A stretch of DNA of 64,000 bases from Cryobacterium sp. Y57. GTDB lineage: Bacteria > Actinomycetota > Actinomycetes > Actinomycetales > Microbacteriaceae. A program made the position numbers and the translations under genes. The notes below the pieces were generated by a model. That model made no database searches. It was not told the origin of the DNA and saw only the letters and a program-made list of their open reading frames with translations. Location of the stretch: the NCBI RefSeq assembly GCF_002929505.1, contig NZ_PJJL01000069.1, positions 23,004-87,003 on the forward strand, in the 5' to 3' direction. Numbering within the stretch: position 1 is the stretch's first letter; the number at the start of each line of letters is the position of its first letter. Below, one piece after another: positions 1 through 9,358 of this stretch.

Positions 1-6
1 TCTGGC

Positions 7-80
7 GGACGGGGCCTGGGCCCGGAACTCGGGCCCAAGATCTAACCTGGGCCCGGGGACGGGGCCCAGGCCCCGTCCCC
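7..80. repeat. Composite palindromic repeat, copy A
   Basis: Three consecutive GC-rich inverted repeats. A partial P2-type arm at 7-25 is followed by a 24-nt imperfect palindrome P1 (31-54, GGGCCC at one end and GGGCCC at the other) and a 24-nt palindrome P2 (56-79, arms GGGACGGGGCC and GGCCCCGTCCC). The same P1/P2 combination recurs at 1482-1531 and, inverted, at 39284-39357. It sits directly upstream of the gene at 119. It is not coding; it may be a REP-like dispersed element. Confidence 0.75.
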
Positions 81-118
81 GCACGGCGCGTTGCACCCGA
101 CGGGCCTACGCTGGACCC

Positions 119-610
119 ATGCGGGAATACCGAAAGTACGCGATCACCATGGCGGCCTTTTCGGCCGCGCTCTATGCCGCGTTCATCGTGGCAGCGTTCG
201 GCGTCCTGAGCCTGCTGCTCAATCGCGATGTCATCAACGAAGCGGATGCCGGTGCTCTCCTCGGCCCCATCATGGTCGCCACCGCGGTCTCTGCTCTGGT
301 CTGGGTCATCCTCAGTGCCGTGTTGCGGTCCCCAGAGCGACTAACGCAAATTCCTGCGCTGCCGATCTTCCTCTCGGGAGTCGCGGCCTATCTCGGCTAC
401 TGCATCTTCGGGGGAGTCGTCTACAGCCTCGGCACCGGCGAACTCTTTCGCTCCGTCACCTTCATCGGCGCAGAGATGACGAGCCCGTTCGCCATCGCCA
501 TCGCCGTGAGCGGATGGCTCATTGCCTTTCTGTTCTTTCTCGTACTCCTCGCTAAGCCTGCCGGGTCCGGCGCCCCCGAGTGGCCCTGGGAGAAAAACGA
601 CGATAACTAG
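119..610 (+). CDS. Small four-helix membrane protein, unknown function
   Basis: This 163-residue protein has about four hydrophobic segments (roughly residues 10-35, 48-67, 78-105 and 123-145) and a polar, acidic tail ending WPWEKNDDN. No catalytic motif is visible. It resembles small membrane proteins of unknown function found in Microbacteriaceae, but I cannot name the family with confidence. The ATG at 119 has no Shine-Dalgarno; a TACGCT box at 107-112 ends 6 nt before it, so the mRNA may be leaderless. It stands alone between a palindromic repeat and the next small gene. That it encodes a membrane protein is well supported; its role is unknown. Confidence 0.7.
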   Translation: MREYRKYAITMAAFSAALYAAFIVAAFGVLSLLLNRDVINEADAGALLGPIMVATAVSALVWVILSAVLRSPERLTQIPALPIFLSGVAAYLGYCIFGGVVYSLGTGELFRSVTFIGAEMTSPFAIAIAVSGWLIAFLFFLVLLAKPAGSGAPEWPWEKNDDN

Positions 611-672
611 CCCGCGACGACGGTGCAATCTTGGCATCTCACGCAGGAAGTGTTACGGGTACCCTGATCAGT

Positions 673-1431
673 ATGGATAGGTCCATCGAGTCGCGCGTCA
701 ACCACGAGGTTGAGAACTGGCTGCGTTGGATCACCCGGTGGCGCCCCGCGACACACCGCGGGCGGGCGCGCCTGTGCCGACAGTGCTTCGGGTCGCCGAT
801 CATCGCCTCCGCCGGACTCGCGGTCGACGTACCCCACGTCGTGCAGCACGCCCTGTCGATGCGGATGAAGATCGTGATCGACGCTTCGGTTGACGAATAC
901 ACGGAACTCAACCTGCCCCGGCTCGCGCACGAACTCAACCTGAGTGAGCGCCGCGAATCGGCCCAGGCCTACCGGCCCGCCGAGGGCCTGGACCCGGAGT
1001 TTCGCGGCCTGGACCTCGACCCGCAACCAGCAGCGGATGCCCCCTATCTCTTCACCTTCAGCGAGCTCGCCGACCAGCAGTTCCCCGCCGTGCAATCGCC
1101 GCCCCCACCTGTCGCCGAGTCCGACGGCGCCGAGTTCGACAGCGCCGAGTCCGACAGCGCCGGGTCCGAGCACGAGCACGAGCACAGTGTTCCCGCGCCC
1201 TCCGACCCCCTCCCGCCGCTCACCCCCGCAGAAAAACGAGCGCTCAAAGCGGAGATGCAGCTTGCGGACGAGTTCGCGACCCAGGTAGGCCTGCGGGTCT
1301 GCGCCCAACTCAGTCAGCAGAGGCCCCGCCTGCTCACGGCGATCGCGAAATTCGTCGAACCCCAGGTGCAGGCCCTGCTCGTCGACCTCGGGAGCACGCT
1401 TGATTCCCCGCTGTGGCCGCGCAATCCCTAG
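673..1431 (+). CDS. Hypothetical protein with low-complexity acidic linker
   Basis: The protein has 252 residues if it starts at ATG 673; an in-frame TTG at 631 would add 14 residues. The N-terminal ~90 residues look folded (a CRQC pair near residue 35). The middle (about 130-175) is a Pro/Ser/Asp/Glu-rich linker with repeated DSAES units and HEHEHE. The C-terminal ~65 residues are amphipathic helix, possibly a coiled coil. I chose ATG 673 because a TACCCT box (660-665) ends 7 nt upstream and no ribosome-binding site precedes the TTG. I do not recognise the family. It is followed by a palindromic repeat and the str-operon promoter, so it is probably monocistronic. Confidence 0.6.
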   Translation: MDRSIESRVNHEVENWLRWITRWRPATHRGRARLCRQCFGSPIIASAGLAVDVPHVVQHALSMRMKIVIDASVDEYTELNLPRLAHELNLSERRESAQAYRPAEGLDPEFRGLDLDPQPAADAPYLFTFSELADQQFPAVQSPPPPVAESDGAEFDSAESDSAGSEHEHEHSVPAPSDPLPPLTPAEKRALKAEMQLADEFATQVGLRVCAQLSQQRPRLLTAIAKFVEPQVQALLVDLGSTLDSPLWPRNP

Positions 1432-1481
1432 CCGAGCTGTGGCATCCGCTTCCTCAACGACCGGGCCCACCTTATGAACAC

Positions 1482-1531
1482 GGGCCCAGTTTATAAACTG
1501 GGCCCGGGGACGGGGCCCGGGCCCCGTCCCC
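1482..1531. repeat. Composite palindromic repeat, copy B
   Basis: P1 at 1482-1505 is a perfect 24-bp palindrome (half-site GGGCCCAGTTTA). One base later P2 spans 1507-1530 with arms GGGACGGGGCC / GGCCCCGTCCC. Order and spacing match copy A. The upstream partial P2 arm is eroded here. It lies between the gene ending at 1431 and the str promoter and could also act as a transcription stop. Confidence 0.8.
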
Positions 1532-1584
1532 ATAAACGATACGAACATGGGCGCCAGACGGGATCGAGACGGGGCGCAACCCAT

Positions 1585-1614
1585 TTGACCGGCGTGGCTG
1601 CGCCGGGCTAGAAT
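1585..1614 (+). promoter_or_regulatory. str operon (rpsL) promoter
   Basis: TTGACC at 1585-1590 and TAGAAT at 1609-1614 are separated by 18 bp, a good match to the vegetative actinobacterial promoter. The predicted start is near 1621, giving an rpsL leader of about 250 nt. Confidence 0.75.
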
Positions 1615-1869
1615 TATAGGGTGTGCGCTTGTCGTGCGCCTGAATTATGCCCTCACGATGTTCGCATCGAGGAAGCACCAGGTCGGGGCAAGATTCCACA
1701 CATGCAGGGTTCGCTCTTCGAGCAAGCCCCCACGGCATACCCACCAAAACACGCGCGAGCAATCGCGTGAGTTCAAGTGGGTCCAGATGAACTCGACCAA
1801 CTCGAATGAAGAGGTCGAATGCTAACCATCACAAAGCTGTCACCGTGCAGCAAAAACAAGGAGTAATTA

Positions 1870-2244
1870 GTGCCCACCATTCAGCAGTTGGTCAGGAAGG
1901 GCCGTAGCCCCAAGGTCACCAAGACCAAGGCTCCCGCCCTGAAATCCAACCCGCAGCAGCGCGGCGTTTGCACGCGCGTGTACACGACCACCCCGAAGAA
2001 GCCCAACTCGGCTTTGCGCAAGGTCGCCCGTGTCAAGCTTTCCAACGGCACCGAGGTCACCGCCTACATTCCCGGCGAGGGCCACAACCTGCAGGAGCAC
2101 TCCATGGTGCTCGTGCGCGGAGGCCGTGTTAAGGACCTTCCCGGTGTGCGTTACAAAATCATTCGCGGCGCACTGGACACCCAGGCCGTCAAGAACCGTA
2201 AGCAGGCTCGCAGCCGTTACGGCGCAAAGATGGAGAAGAAGTAA
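1870..2244 (+). CDS. rpsL: 30S ribosomal protein S12
   Basis: S12 sits at the decoding centre of the 30S subunit and helps control accuracy. The protein has 124 residues, the normal length, with the conserved [18 protein letters not shown] block and the [12 protein letters not shown] block. The lysines equivalent to E. coli K43 and K88 are intact, so no streptomycin-resistance change is seen. The start is GTG, preceded by AAGGAG about 9 nt upstream. It is the first gene of the str operon and its TAA stop overlaps the rpsG ATG by one base (TAATG), implying translational coupling. Confidence 0.98.
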   Translation: MPTIQQLVRKGRSPKVTKTKAPALKSNPQQRGVCTRVYTTTPKKPNSALRKVARVKLSNGTEVTAYIPGEGHNLQEHSMVLVRGGRVKDLPGVRYKIIRGALDTQAVKNRKQARSRYGAKMEKK

Positions 2245-2714
2245 TGCCCCGTAAAGGACCCGCTCCCAAGCGCCCTGTCATTGCCGACCCGGTTTACGGT
2301 GCACCCATCGTCAGCCAGCTCGTCAACAAGATCCTTCTCGACGGCAAAAAGGGCCTCGCCGAGCGCATCGTCTACGATGCCCTCGCCGGTGTCTCCGCCA
2401 AGAACGAGCTGGATGCCGTTGTCACGCTGAAGAAGGCACTCGACAACGTTCGTCCGACCCTCGAGGTGCGTTCGCGCCGCGTCGGTGGTTCCACGTACCA
2501 GGTTCCGGTTGAGGTCAAGCCGCACCGCGCCAACACGCTGGCCCTTCGCTGGTTGACCAGCTACGCCAAGGCGCGTCGCGAGAAGACCATGACCGAGCGT
2601 CTCACCAACGAGATCCTCGACGCGAGCAACGGCCTCGGTGCCGCTGTCAAGCGTCGTGAAGACACTCACAAAATGGCTGAAGCGAACAAGGCCTTCGCTC
2701 ACTACCGCTGGTAG
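2244..2714 (+). CDS. rpsG: 30S ribosomal protein S7
   Basis: S7 nucleates assembly of the 30S head and contacts tRNA at the E site. It has 156 residues, the standard bacterial length, beginning [10 protein letters not shown] with the typical [25 protein letters not shown] and [18 protein letters not shown] blocks. It overlaps rpsL by one base. It is followed after 132 bp by fusA. In other bacteria S7 represses the str operon; no comparable RNA structure was identified here. Confidence 0.98.
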   Translation: MPRKGPAPKRPVIADPVYGAPIVSQLVNKILLDGKKGLAERIVYDALAGVSAKNELDAVVTLKKALDNVRPTLEVRSRRVGGSTYQVPVEVKPHRANTLALRWLTSYAKARREKTMTERLTNEILDASNGLGAAVKRREDTHKMAEANKAFAHYRW

Positions 2715-2846
2715 TTCGGCTCTCGAGCATTCCTGATCATCGGTTCAGGCGCGTTCCGGCTTGCGTCGGCACGCGCCTGACCGCTGAAAAAGCGGATGCT
2801 CACGGCCTCGTTCCGCATTCCCACCCCTACCCGCTGGAGGACCCCC

Positions 2847-4961
2847 GTGGCACTTGACGTGCTCACCGACCTGAGTAAGGTCCGCAACATCGGCATCATG
2901 GCTCACATTGATGCTGGCAAGACCACCACAACTGAGCGCATCCTGTTCTACACGGGTGTCAACCACAAGATCGGCGAGACCCACGACGGCGCCTCGACGA
3001 TGGACTGGATGGCGCAGGAGCAGGAACGTGGCATCACGATCACCTCCGCTGCGACGACCTGTTTCTGGGACAACAACCAGATCAACATCATCGACACCCC
3101 CGGACACGTGGACTTCACCGTGGAGGTGGAGCGTTCGCTCCGCGTTCTCGACGGTGCCGTTGCCGTGTTCGACGGCAAGGAGGGCGTTGAGCCCCAGTCC
3201 GAAACCGTATGGCGCCAGGCCGACAAGTACGACGTGCCGCGCATTTGCTTCGTCAACAAGATGGACAAGCTCGGCGCCGACTTCTACTTCACGGTCGACA
3301 CCATCATCAAGCGCCTCGGCGCGAAGCCGCTGGTCATCCAGCTGCCGATCGGTGCAGAGTCTGAGTTCGAGGGTGTCGTCGACCTCGTCCAGATGCGTGC
3401 GCTGACCTGGCGTGGCGACTCCAAGGGTGACGTGGAGATGGGCTCGAAGTACGCCATCGAAGAGATCCCCGCCGACCTCGTGGAGAAGGCTGCCGAGTAC
3501 CGCAAGCTTCTGCTCGAAACCGTCGCCGAAACCGACGACGACCTCATGGAGCGTTACTTCGCCGGCGAAGAGCTGACGGTTGCCGAGATCAAGGGCGCCA
3601 TCCGCAAGCTCACCATCAACAGTGAGATCTACCCGGTTCTGTGCGGTTCTGCGTTCAAGAACCGCGGCGTTCAGCCGATGCTGGACGCTGTCATCGATTA
3701 CCTTCCGACGCCGCTCGACGTGCCTGCCATTGAGGCACACGACCCGCGCGACGAAGAAAAGGTCATCATGCGTCACCCCGACGCCGAGGAGCCGTTCACG
3801 GCTCTCGCGTTCAAGGTTGCGGTGCACCCGTTCTTCGGTCGCCTCACCTATGTGCGCGTGTACTCGGGCCGTCTCGACTCCGGAGCCCAGGTCATCAACT
3901 CGACCAAGGGCAAGAAGGAGCGCATCGGCAAGATCTTCCAGATGCACGCCAACAAGGAGAACCCGGTGGGTTTCGTGACCGCCGGTCACATCTACGCGGT
4001 CATCGGCCTCAAGGACACGACCACGGGCGACACCCTGTGCGACCCGAACCAGCAGGTCGTACTCGAGTCCATGACCTTCCCTGACCCGGTCATCGAGGTC
4101 GCCATCGAGCCCAAGACCAAGCAGGACCAGGAAAAGCTGGGCCTCGCTATTCAGAAGCTCGCTGAAGAAGACCCCACCTTCCGTACCGAACAGAACCAGG
4201 AAACTGGCCAGACGGTAATCAAGGGAATGGGTGAACTTCACCTGGATATCCTCGTCGACCGCATGAAGCGTGAATTCAACGTTGAGGCGAACGTCGGCAA
4301 GCCCCAGGTGGCGTACCGCGAGACGATCCGCAAGTCTGTTGAGCGTCACGACTACACGCACAAGAAGCAGACCGGTGGATCTGGCCAGTTCGCGAAGATT
4401 CAGATCGCGATCGAGCCGATGGAAATCACTGCTGAGAAGTCATACGAGTTTCTCAACAAGGTCACTGGTGGCCGGATCCCGCGTGAGTACATCCCCTCGG
4501 TGGATGCTGGAATCCAGGATGCGCTCCGCGTAGGCATCCTGGCCGGCTACCCGATGGTGGGCGTTCGAGCCAGCCTGCTTGACGGCGCTGCGCACGACGT
4601 CGACTCCTCGGAGATGGCCTTCAAGATTGCCGGTTCGATGGGCTTCAAGGAAGCCGTTCGTAAGGCGAACCCCGTTCTGCTCGAGCCGTTGATGGCCGTC
4701 GAAGTTCGTACCCCTGAGGAATACATGGGTGACGTAATCGGAGACCTCAACTCGCGTCGTGGGCAGATCCAGACCATGGAGGATGCGCAGGGCGTGAAGG
4801 TAATTCGCGCTCACGTTCCACTGTCGGAGATGTTCGGATACATCGGTGACCTGAGGTCGAAGACCTCGGGCCGTGCGGTGTACTCGATGACGTTCGAGAG
4901 CTATGCGGAGGTCCCGAAGGCAGTTGCCGACGAGATCATCAACAAGAACAAGGGCGAATAG
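2847..4961 (+). CDS. fusA: Elongation factor G
   Basis: EF-G is the GTPase that drives ribosomal translocation and, with RRF, ribosome recycling. It has 704 residues from GTG 2847. The G1 motif AHIDAGKT is near residue 19, G3 DTPGHVDFT near 88 and G4 NKMD near 142, followed by domains II-V. I reject the upstream ATG at 2796: the family begins [24 protein letters not shown], and GGAGGA at 2836-2841 sits at proper distance from GTG 2847. A 9-bp inverted repeat (4968-4976 with 4993-5001) follows the stop without a T-tract, so read-through to tuf is likely. Confidence 0.98.
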   Translation: MALDVLTDLSKVRNIGIMAHIDAGKTTTTERILFYTGVNHKIGETHDGASTMDWMAQEQERGITITSAATTCFWDNNQINIIDTPGHVDFTVEVERSLRVLDGAVAVFDGKEGVEPQSETVWRQADKYDVPRICFVNKMDKLGADFYFTVDTIIKRLGAKPLVIQLPIGAESEFEGVVDLVQMRALTWRGDSKGDVEMGSKYAIEEIPADLVEKAAEYRKLLLETVAETDDDLMERYFAGEELTVAEIKGAIRKLTINSEIYPVLCGSAFKNRGVQPMLDAVIDYLPTPLDVPAIEAHDPRDEEKVIMRHPDAEEPFTALAFKVAVHPFFGRLTYVRVYSGRLDSGAQVINSTKGKKERIGKIFQMHANKENPVGFVTAGHIYAVIGLKDTTTGDTLCDPNQQVVLESMTFPDPVIEVAIEPKTKQDQEKLGLAIQKLAEEDPTFRTEQNQETGQTVIKGMGELHLDILVDRMKREFNVEANVGKPQVAYRETIRKSVERHDYTHKKQTGGSGQFAKIQIAIEPMEITAEKSYEFLNKVTGGRIPREYIPSVDAGIQDALRVGILAGYPMVGVRASLLDGAAHDVDSSEMAFKIAGSMGFKEAVRKANPVLLEPLMAVEVRTPEEYMGDVIGDLNSRRGQIQTMEDAQGVKVIRAHVPLSEMFGYIGDLRSKTSGRAVYSMTFESYAEVPKAVADEIINKNKGE

Positions 4962-5094
4962 CCCTAAGGTGGCCTTCGGGCCTGAATCGCTTAGGCCACC
5001 TGGCCCGAGTAATATAAATAGACACATCCAGCGCATACCGGCCGCTCATAACGGCGGCCGTGAATTTGCACGCGAGTCCTGAGGAGGACCCACA

Positions 5095-6288
5095 GTGGCC
5101 AAGGCCAAGTTCGAGCGGACAAAGCCGCACGTAAACATCGGAACGATCGGTCACGTTGACCACGGAAAGACCACGCTGACTGCAGCGATCTCCAAGGTTC
5201 TTGCCGATAAGTTCCCGTCCAAGATCAACGTTCAGCGCGACTTCGCGTCGATTGACTCGGCTCCGGAAGAACGCCAGCGCGGCATCACGATCAACATTTC
5301 GCATGTTGAATACGAGACCGACAAGCGTCACTATGCGCACGTCGATGCTCCGGGCCACGCTGACTACATCAAGAACATGATCACCGGTGCTGCTCAGATG
5401 GACGGCGCAATCCTCGTGGTTGCCGCTACTGACGGCCCGATGGCTCAGACCCGTGAGCACGTTCTTCTCGCCAAGCAGGTCGGCGTTCCGACCCTGCTCG
5501 TCGCGCTGAACAAGGCCGACATGGTTGACGACGAAGAGATCATGGAGCTCGTTGAGCTCGAAGTTCGTGAGCTGCTTTCGAGCCAGGGCTTCGATGGCGA
5601 CAACGCCCCCGTCGTTCCGGTTTCCGCACTCAAGGCGCTCGAGGGCGACGAGAAGTGGACCGCCAACATCCTGACTCTGATGCAGGCCGTTGACGACTTC
5701 ATTCCCGACCCGATCCGCGACAAGGACAAGCCGTTCTTGATGCCGATCGAGGACGTCTTCACGATCACCGGTCGTGGCACCGTTGTAACGGGCCGCGCCG
5801 AGCGTGGAACCCTCAAGATCAACTCCGAGATCGAAATCGTCGGCATCCGCCCGACGCAGAAGACGACGGTTACCGGTATTGAGATGTTCCACAAGCAGCT
5901 CGACGAGGCGTGGGCCGGCGAGAACTGTGGTCTTCTTCTTCGTGGCACCAAGCGCGAAGACGTTGAGCGCGGCCAGGTCGTCGTCAAGCCGGGTTCGGTT
6001 ACGCCGCACACCGACTTCGAGGGCACCGCGTACATCCTCAGCAAGAACGAGGGTGGCCGTCACAACCCGTTCTACGCGAACTACCGCCCGCAGTTCTACT
6101 TCCGCACCACGGACGTCACCGGCGTCATCACGCTGCCTGAGGGCACCGAGATGGTCATGCCTGGCGACACCACCGACCTGACTGTCGCGCTGATTCAGCC
6201 GATCGCCATGGAAGAGGGCCTCGGCTTCGCTATCCGTGAAGGTGGCCGCACCGTCGGCGCCGGCACGGTGACCAAGATCATCAAGTAG
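5095..6288 (+). CDS. tuf: Elongation factor Tu
   Basis: EF-Tu delivers aminoacyl-tRNA to the ribosomal A site as a GTP complex. It has 397 residues, full length. GHVDHGKTT is near residue 19, DAPGHADY near 84, NKADMVDD near 139 and the C-terminal [15 protein letters not shown] is typical. The GTG start follows GAGGAGG by 6 nt, a strong ribosome-binding site befitting a very highly expressed gene. Codon use is strongly biased. It is the last gene of the str operon and is followed by a strong terminator. Confidence 0.98.
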   Translation: MAKAKFERTKPHVNIGTIGHVDHGKTTLTAAISKVLADKFPSKINVQRDFASIDSAPEERQRGITINISHVEYETDKRHYAHVDAPGHADYIKNMITGAAQMDGAILVVAATDGPMAQTREHVLLAKQVGVPTLLVALNKADMVDDEEIMELVELEVRELLSSQGFDGDNAPVVPVSALKALEGDEKWTANILTLMQAVDDFIPDPIRDKDKPFLMPIEDVFTITGRGTVVTGRAERGTLKINSEIEIVGIRPTQKTTVTGIEMFHKQLDEAWAGENCGLLLRGTKREDVERGQVVVKPGSVTPHTDFEGTAYILSKNEGGRHNPFYANYRPQFYFRTTDVTGVITLPEGTEMVMPGDTTDLTVALIQPIAMEEGLGFAIREGGRTVGAGTVTKIIK

Positions 6289-6312
6289 TCACTTTCTACT
6301 GATCTCCTGAAA

Positions 6313-6346
6313 AAGGGGTCGGGCCTTCGGGCCCGGCCCCTTTTTT
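6313..6346 (+). terminator. str operon terminator
   Basis: An intrinsic terminator: arm AAGGGGTCGGGCC (6313-6325), TTCG tetraloop and arm from 6330, followed by six T residues. One T-G wobble lies inside a 13-bp stem. Confidence 0.9.
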
Positions 6347-6454
6347 CGTACCCGGCGTCCCTCACCTCGTGCTGCGACCGCCAGTGATTCCAGAGCATGG
6401 CTTCAGATGTGATTGCCCGAGGCGAGAATGGCTTGATCCGGTTATGGTTTCCGC

Positions 6455-6904
6455 ATGCAGATATCGAAACTGGAAATGCGCATCCTGATGGGGATTGCCG
6501 TTGTCGTGATCGCCATCCTGGCCGTGGTGATCGTGCCGCGCCTGGTCGGGTCTGCTCCCGTCACCGAATCCGCGATCGCCCAGGTGGCACCCATTCCCAC
6601 TTCGTCAGCTCTCGGCACGCTAACCCCAACGCTCACGCCTACCGCTCAGTCGGAACAGCAGGTTCTCGACAGCATCGTGGCCAGTACCGTCAGTGTGTAC
6701 AGCGTGTTGGTCTGCGACAGCCTCACGCAGTACGCCGCCCTGTCGATTCCCGCGATCATCAGCGAGGTGCTGGCCGAATACCCGACGACCGGCTTGTCTG
6801 AGAAATCCCGACAGATTATGGCCCAGCGCGTTCTTACCGAATCCACCGCGAAGAGCTGCTCCGACCAGAGCCCGCGCGTGGCCTCCGGCATCGCCACCGG
6901 GTAG
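6455..6904 (+). CDS. Hypothetical membrane-anchored protein
   Basis: This 149-residue protein has one N-terminal hydrophobic segment (about residues 9-32), preceded by a short basic stretch, and a Thr/Pro-rich linker to residue ~65. A small extracytoplasmic domain follows with two cysteines (VLVCDSL and AKSCSDQ) that could form a disulfide. No lipobox is present, so an uncleaved signal anchor or a signal peptide are both possible. The ATG lacks a ribosome-binding site; TATGGT at 6443-6448 ends 6 nt before it, suggesting a leaderless message. Family not recognised. It is a single gene between the str and S10 operons. Confidence 0.6.
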   Translation: MQISKLEMRILMGIAVVVIAILAVVIVPRLVGSAPVTESAIAQVAPIPTSSALGTLTPTLTPTAQSEQQVLDSIVASTVSVYSVLVCDSLTQYAALSIPAIISEVLAEYPTTGLSEKSRQIMAQRVLTESTAKSCSDQSPRVASGIATG

Positions 6905-7401
6905 CCGCTCGAGTTGCGGCACAGTCGATGCCCACGGCAGCTGCCCGCGGGTATTCGTCTGCATAGCGGGCGACACGTGGGGCCGACGAGAAGCATGCGA
7001 CACGCCCGGGTTGCATCAAGTGGCAATTGTGTGGCAGAATCTTCTAGTTCAACACTTTCGGTGTGCGCTACGCGTCGCCGGAATCACTGCCAGGCAGTGC
7101 ATAGTCGCGTCACGCTCTTTCGAAAAACACATCGTCGGATGAGCGCAGATTGCAGGCTAGGCCGCAGGGAGCAGAGCGCAGCACAAATCAACGATCTGGT
7201 TGGCATGGGTGAAACCGTGCCGTCCCCCAGCTTCTGCTTCTGGGAGTCGACGTTGACGATGAGCGTCGTTTATTCGTACGCGATTCGAAATTGACATATG
7301 AACAGTGGTGCTAATGGCAGCAGTGCTACTACGGCGTCCAATGCAACCTCGGTAAATCGTGCCGTTGTCTGTAAGACGCCTCGACAGAGAGAGAGTTCGA
7401 C
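6905..7401. other. 497-bp gap: S10-operon promoter and long leader
   Basis: This region contains the S10 promoter at 7011-7040 and about 350 nt of leader before rpsJ. Several GC-rich short inverted repeats occur (for example GCCGC/GCGGC at 6903-6919). The open frames at 6914-7294 and 7298-7489 lack ribosome-binding sites and protein-like composition, so I do not call genes. The leader may carry a regulatory RNA as in the E. coli S10 operon, but no specific fold was established. Confidence 0.5.
7011..7040 (+). promoter_or_regulatory. S10 operon promoter
   Basis: TTGCAT at 7011-7016 and CAGAAT at 7035-7040 with an 18-bp spacer, the same spacing as the str promoter. The predicted start is near 7047, some 355 nt before rpsJ. 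No equally good promoter is seen closer to the gene; TTGACA at 7291-7296 lacks a properly spaced -10. Confidence 0.6.
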
Positions 7402-7710
7402 ATGGCGGGACAGAAGATCCGCATTCGACTTAAGTCGTATGACCACGAGGTCATCGACATTTCGGCACGCAAGATCGTCGACACGGTGACCCGCGCGGGC
7501 GCTACAGTCGTCGGCCCGGTGCCGCTTCCGACCGAGAAGAACGTGGTGTGTGTCATCCGTTCACCTCACAAGTACAAGGACAGCCGGGAGCACTTTGAAA
7601 TGCGCACTCACAAGCGCCTGATCGACATCATTGACCCGACCCCGAAGGCTGTTGACTCGCTCATGCGCCTCGACCTTCCGGCCGACGTCAACATCGAGAT
7701 CAAGCTCTAG
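7402..7710 (+). CDS. rpsJ: 30S ribosomal protein S10
   Basis: S10 is in the head of the 30S subunit and is also the NusE transcription-antitermination factor. It has 102 residues, the usual length, beginning [19 protein letters not shown], with the [10 protein letters not shown] loop and the [10 protein letters not shown] block. The GAGAGAG at 7388-7394 precedes the ATG. It is the first gene of the S10 operon after a long leader; rplC follows 8 bp downstream. Confidence 0.98.
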   Translation: MAGQKIRIRLKSYDHEVIDISARKIVDTVTRAGATVVGPVPLPTEKNVVCVIRSPHKYKDSREHFEMRTHKRLIDIIDPTPKAVDSLMRLDLPADVNIEIKL

Positions 7711-7718
7711 GGCCCGCG

Positions 7719-8378
7719 ATGTCTTACTCCGATACCAAGACCACCAAGGGTCTCCTCGGCAAGAAGCTCGGCATGACCCAGGTGTGGGACGAGAACAACA
7801 AGCTTGTTCCCGTTACCGTCATCGAGATCGCGCCGAACGTTGTCACGCAGATTCGCACCAAGGCAGTGGACGGCTATAACGGCGTCCAGATCGCCGCAGG
7901 CCCGATCGACCCGCGCAAGGTCAACAAGCCTCTTGCCGGTCACTTCGACAAGGCCGGCGTCACGCCGCGTCGCCACATCACCGAGCTCCGCACCGCGGAT
8001 GCTGCTGACTACAACCTGGGCCAGGAACTCACCGTTGATGGTGTCTTCGCTGCAGGTACCAAGGTTGACGTCATGGGCACCAGCAAGGGTAAGGGTTTCG
8101 CCGGTGTTATGAAGCGTCACAACTTCAAGGGTGTCTCCTCCTCTCACGGTTCGCACCGTAACCACCGCAAGCCCGGTTCCATCGGTGCTTCCTCGACCCC
8201 GAGCCGTGTCTTCAAGGGCATGCGCATGGCCGGTCGTATGGGTGGCGAGCGCGTAACCGTGCTGAACCTCAAGGTGCACGCCATTGACGCCGACAAGGGC
8301 CTCATGCTCGTCAAGGGTGCCGTTCCCGGTGCTCGTGGCCGCCTCGTATTCGTTCGCAACGCAGTGAAGGGAGCCTAG
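7719..8378 (+). CDS. rplC: 50S ribosomal protein L3
   Basis: L3 is an early assembly protein of the 50S subunit whose extension reaches the peptidyl-transferase centre. It has 219 residues, with [14 protein letters not shown] near the N-terminus and the signature [32 protein letters not shown] region around 127-155, which carries the glutamine-region loop equivalent. The gene lies 8 bp after rpsJ and 5 bp before rplD, so it is within one transcription unit. Confidence 0.98.
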   Translation: MSYSDTKTTKGLLGKKLGMTQVWDENNKLVPVTVIEIAPNVVTQIRTKAVDGYNGVQIAAGPIDPRKVNKPLAGHFDKAGVTPRRHITELRTADAADYNLGQELTVDGVFAAGTKVDVMGTSKGKGFAGVMKRHNFKGVSSSHGSHRNHRKPGSIGASSTPSRVFKGMRMAGRMGGERVTVLNLKVHAIDADKGLMLVKGAVPGARGRLVFVRNAVKGA

Positions 8379-8383
8379 TCACC

Positions 8384-9034
8384 ATGGCTACAGCACTCGA
8401 CATCATTGATGCCAAGGGCAAGAAGGCAGGCTCTGCTGAGCTTCCCGACGACCTCTTCGACGTTCCAGCTAACATTCCTCTCATCCACCAGGTCGTTGTT
8501 GCGCAGCTTGCTGCCGCACGCCAGGGAACGAGCAAGGTCAAGCGCCGTGGAGAAGTTTCCGGAGCCGGCCGCAAGCCGTTCAAGCAGAAAGGAACCGGTC
8601 GCGCTCGTCAGGGCTCGATCCGTGCTCCTCAGATGACCGGTGGTGGAATCGTCCACGGACCGACCCCGCGCAGCTACGACCAGCGCACCCCGAAAAAGAT
8701 GATCGCCGCAGCCCTCAAGGGTGCACTGAGCGACCGCGCCCGCGGTGGCCGCCTGCACATCGTCGAGGCACTGTTCACGGCTGAGACCCCCAACACCAAG
8801 GTTGCCCTGGAGCTGCTCACGCAGATCGCCACGAGCAAGCACGTGTTGGTTGTCCTCGAGCGTACCGACGAGACCACGTTGCGAAGCATTCGCAACATCC
8901 CGACGGTGCACATCCTTTCGTGGGATCAGCTCAACGCCTATGACGTGCTCGTCAGCGACGACATCGTCTTCACCACCGGCGCGTTCAACGCGTTCGTGGA
9001 GAGTAAGACCAAGAAGGAAGAGGTGGCCGCATAA
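8384..9034 (+). CDS. rplD: 50S ribosomal protein L4
   Basis: L4 lines the nascent-peptide exit tunnel. It has 216 residues, with the tunnel loop containing [28 protein letters not shown] around 48-76. In E. coli, L4 also represses its own operon through the S10 leader; the long leader here leaves that possible but unproven. Its TAA stop overlaps the rplW ATG by one base. Confidence 0.98.
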   Translation: MATALDIIDAKGKKAGSAELPDDLFDVPANIPLIHQVVVAQLAAARQGTSKVKRRGEVSGAGRKPFKQKGTGRARQGSIRAPQMTGGGIVHGPTPRSYDQRTPKKMIAAALKGALSDRARGGRLHIVEALFTAETPNTKVALELLTQIATSKHVLVVLERTDETTLRSIRNIPTVHILSWDQLNAYDVLVSDDIVFTTGAFNAFVESKTKKEEVAA

Positions 9035-9336
9035 TGACTATCGCGACCAACAAGGACCCCCGCGACATCATCATCTCTCCGGTCGTCTCTGAGAAGAGCT
9101 ACGGCCTGATCGACGAGGGTAAGTACACCTTCATCGTTGACCCCCGTTCGAACAAGACGGAGATCAAGCTCGCGATCGAAAAGATCTTCAAGGTGCAGGT
9201 CGCTTCGATCAACACCCTGAACCGCGTGGGCAAGACTCGCCGTACCAAGTTCGGCATGGGCAAGCGCAAGGACACCAAGCGTGCCATTGTCACGCTCAAG
9301 TCTGGCTCCATCGACATCTTCACGGCCGTCGGCTAA
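9034..9336 (+). CDS. rplW: 50S ribosomal protein L23
   Basis: L23 sits at the tunnel exit and docks trigger factor and the signal recognition particle. It has 100 residues with the [39 protein letters not shown] core and the basic loop [16 protein letters not shown]. The start overlaps the rplD stop by one base (TAATG). Normal length and composition. Confidence 0.98.
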   Translation: MTIATNKDPRDIIISPVVSEKSYGLIDEGKYTFIVDPRSNKTEIKLAIEKIFKVQVASINTLNRVGKTRRTKFGMGKRKDTKRAIVTLKSGSIDIFTAVG

Positions 9337-9358
9337 GCGACAGGCAGAGGGATAACTA

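Larger units (their letters stand above)
1432..1869. other. 438-bp gap: repeat, str-operon promoter and long leader
   Basis: The gap holds palindromic repeat copy B (1482-1531), the rpsL promoter (1585-1614) and an untranslated leader of about 245 nt before rpsL. A 63-codon open frame at 1634-1825 lies in the leader, but it has no ribosome-binding site and an unremarkable composition, so I do not call it a gene. Confidence 0.6.

Noticed and set aside
1634..1825. 63-codon leader ORF before rpsL
   Set aside because: No ribosome-binding site, atypical composition, lies in the leader of a ribosomal operon.
1870..2244. Streptomycin-resistance mutation in rpsL
   Set aside because: The [10 protein letters not shown] and GRVKDLPGV blocks have wild-type lysines.
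2745..4361. Long open frame opposite fusA (538 codons) and similar long antisense frames opposite most ribosomal genes
   Set aside because: These are the expected result of high GC and strong codon bias on the coding strand; none has a ribosome-binding site or family signature.
4966..5001. Terminator between fusA and tuf
   Set aside because: The 9-bp inverted repeat lacks a T-tract and its loop is long; tuf is more likely co-transcribed.
6914..7294. 126-codon frame between the small anchored protein and rpsJ
   Set aside because: No start signals and no protein-like features; overlaps the S10 promoter and leader.
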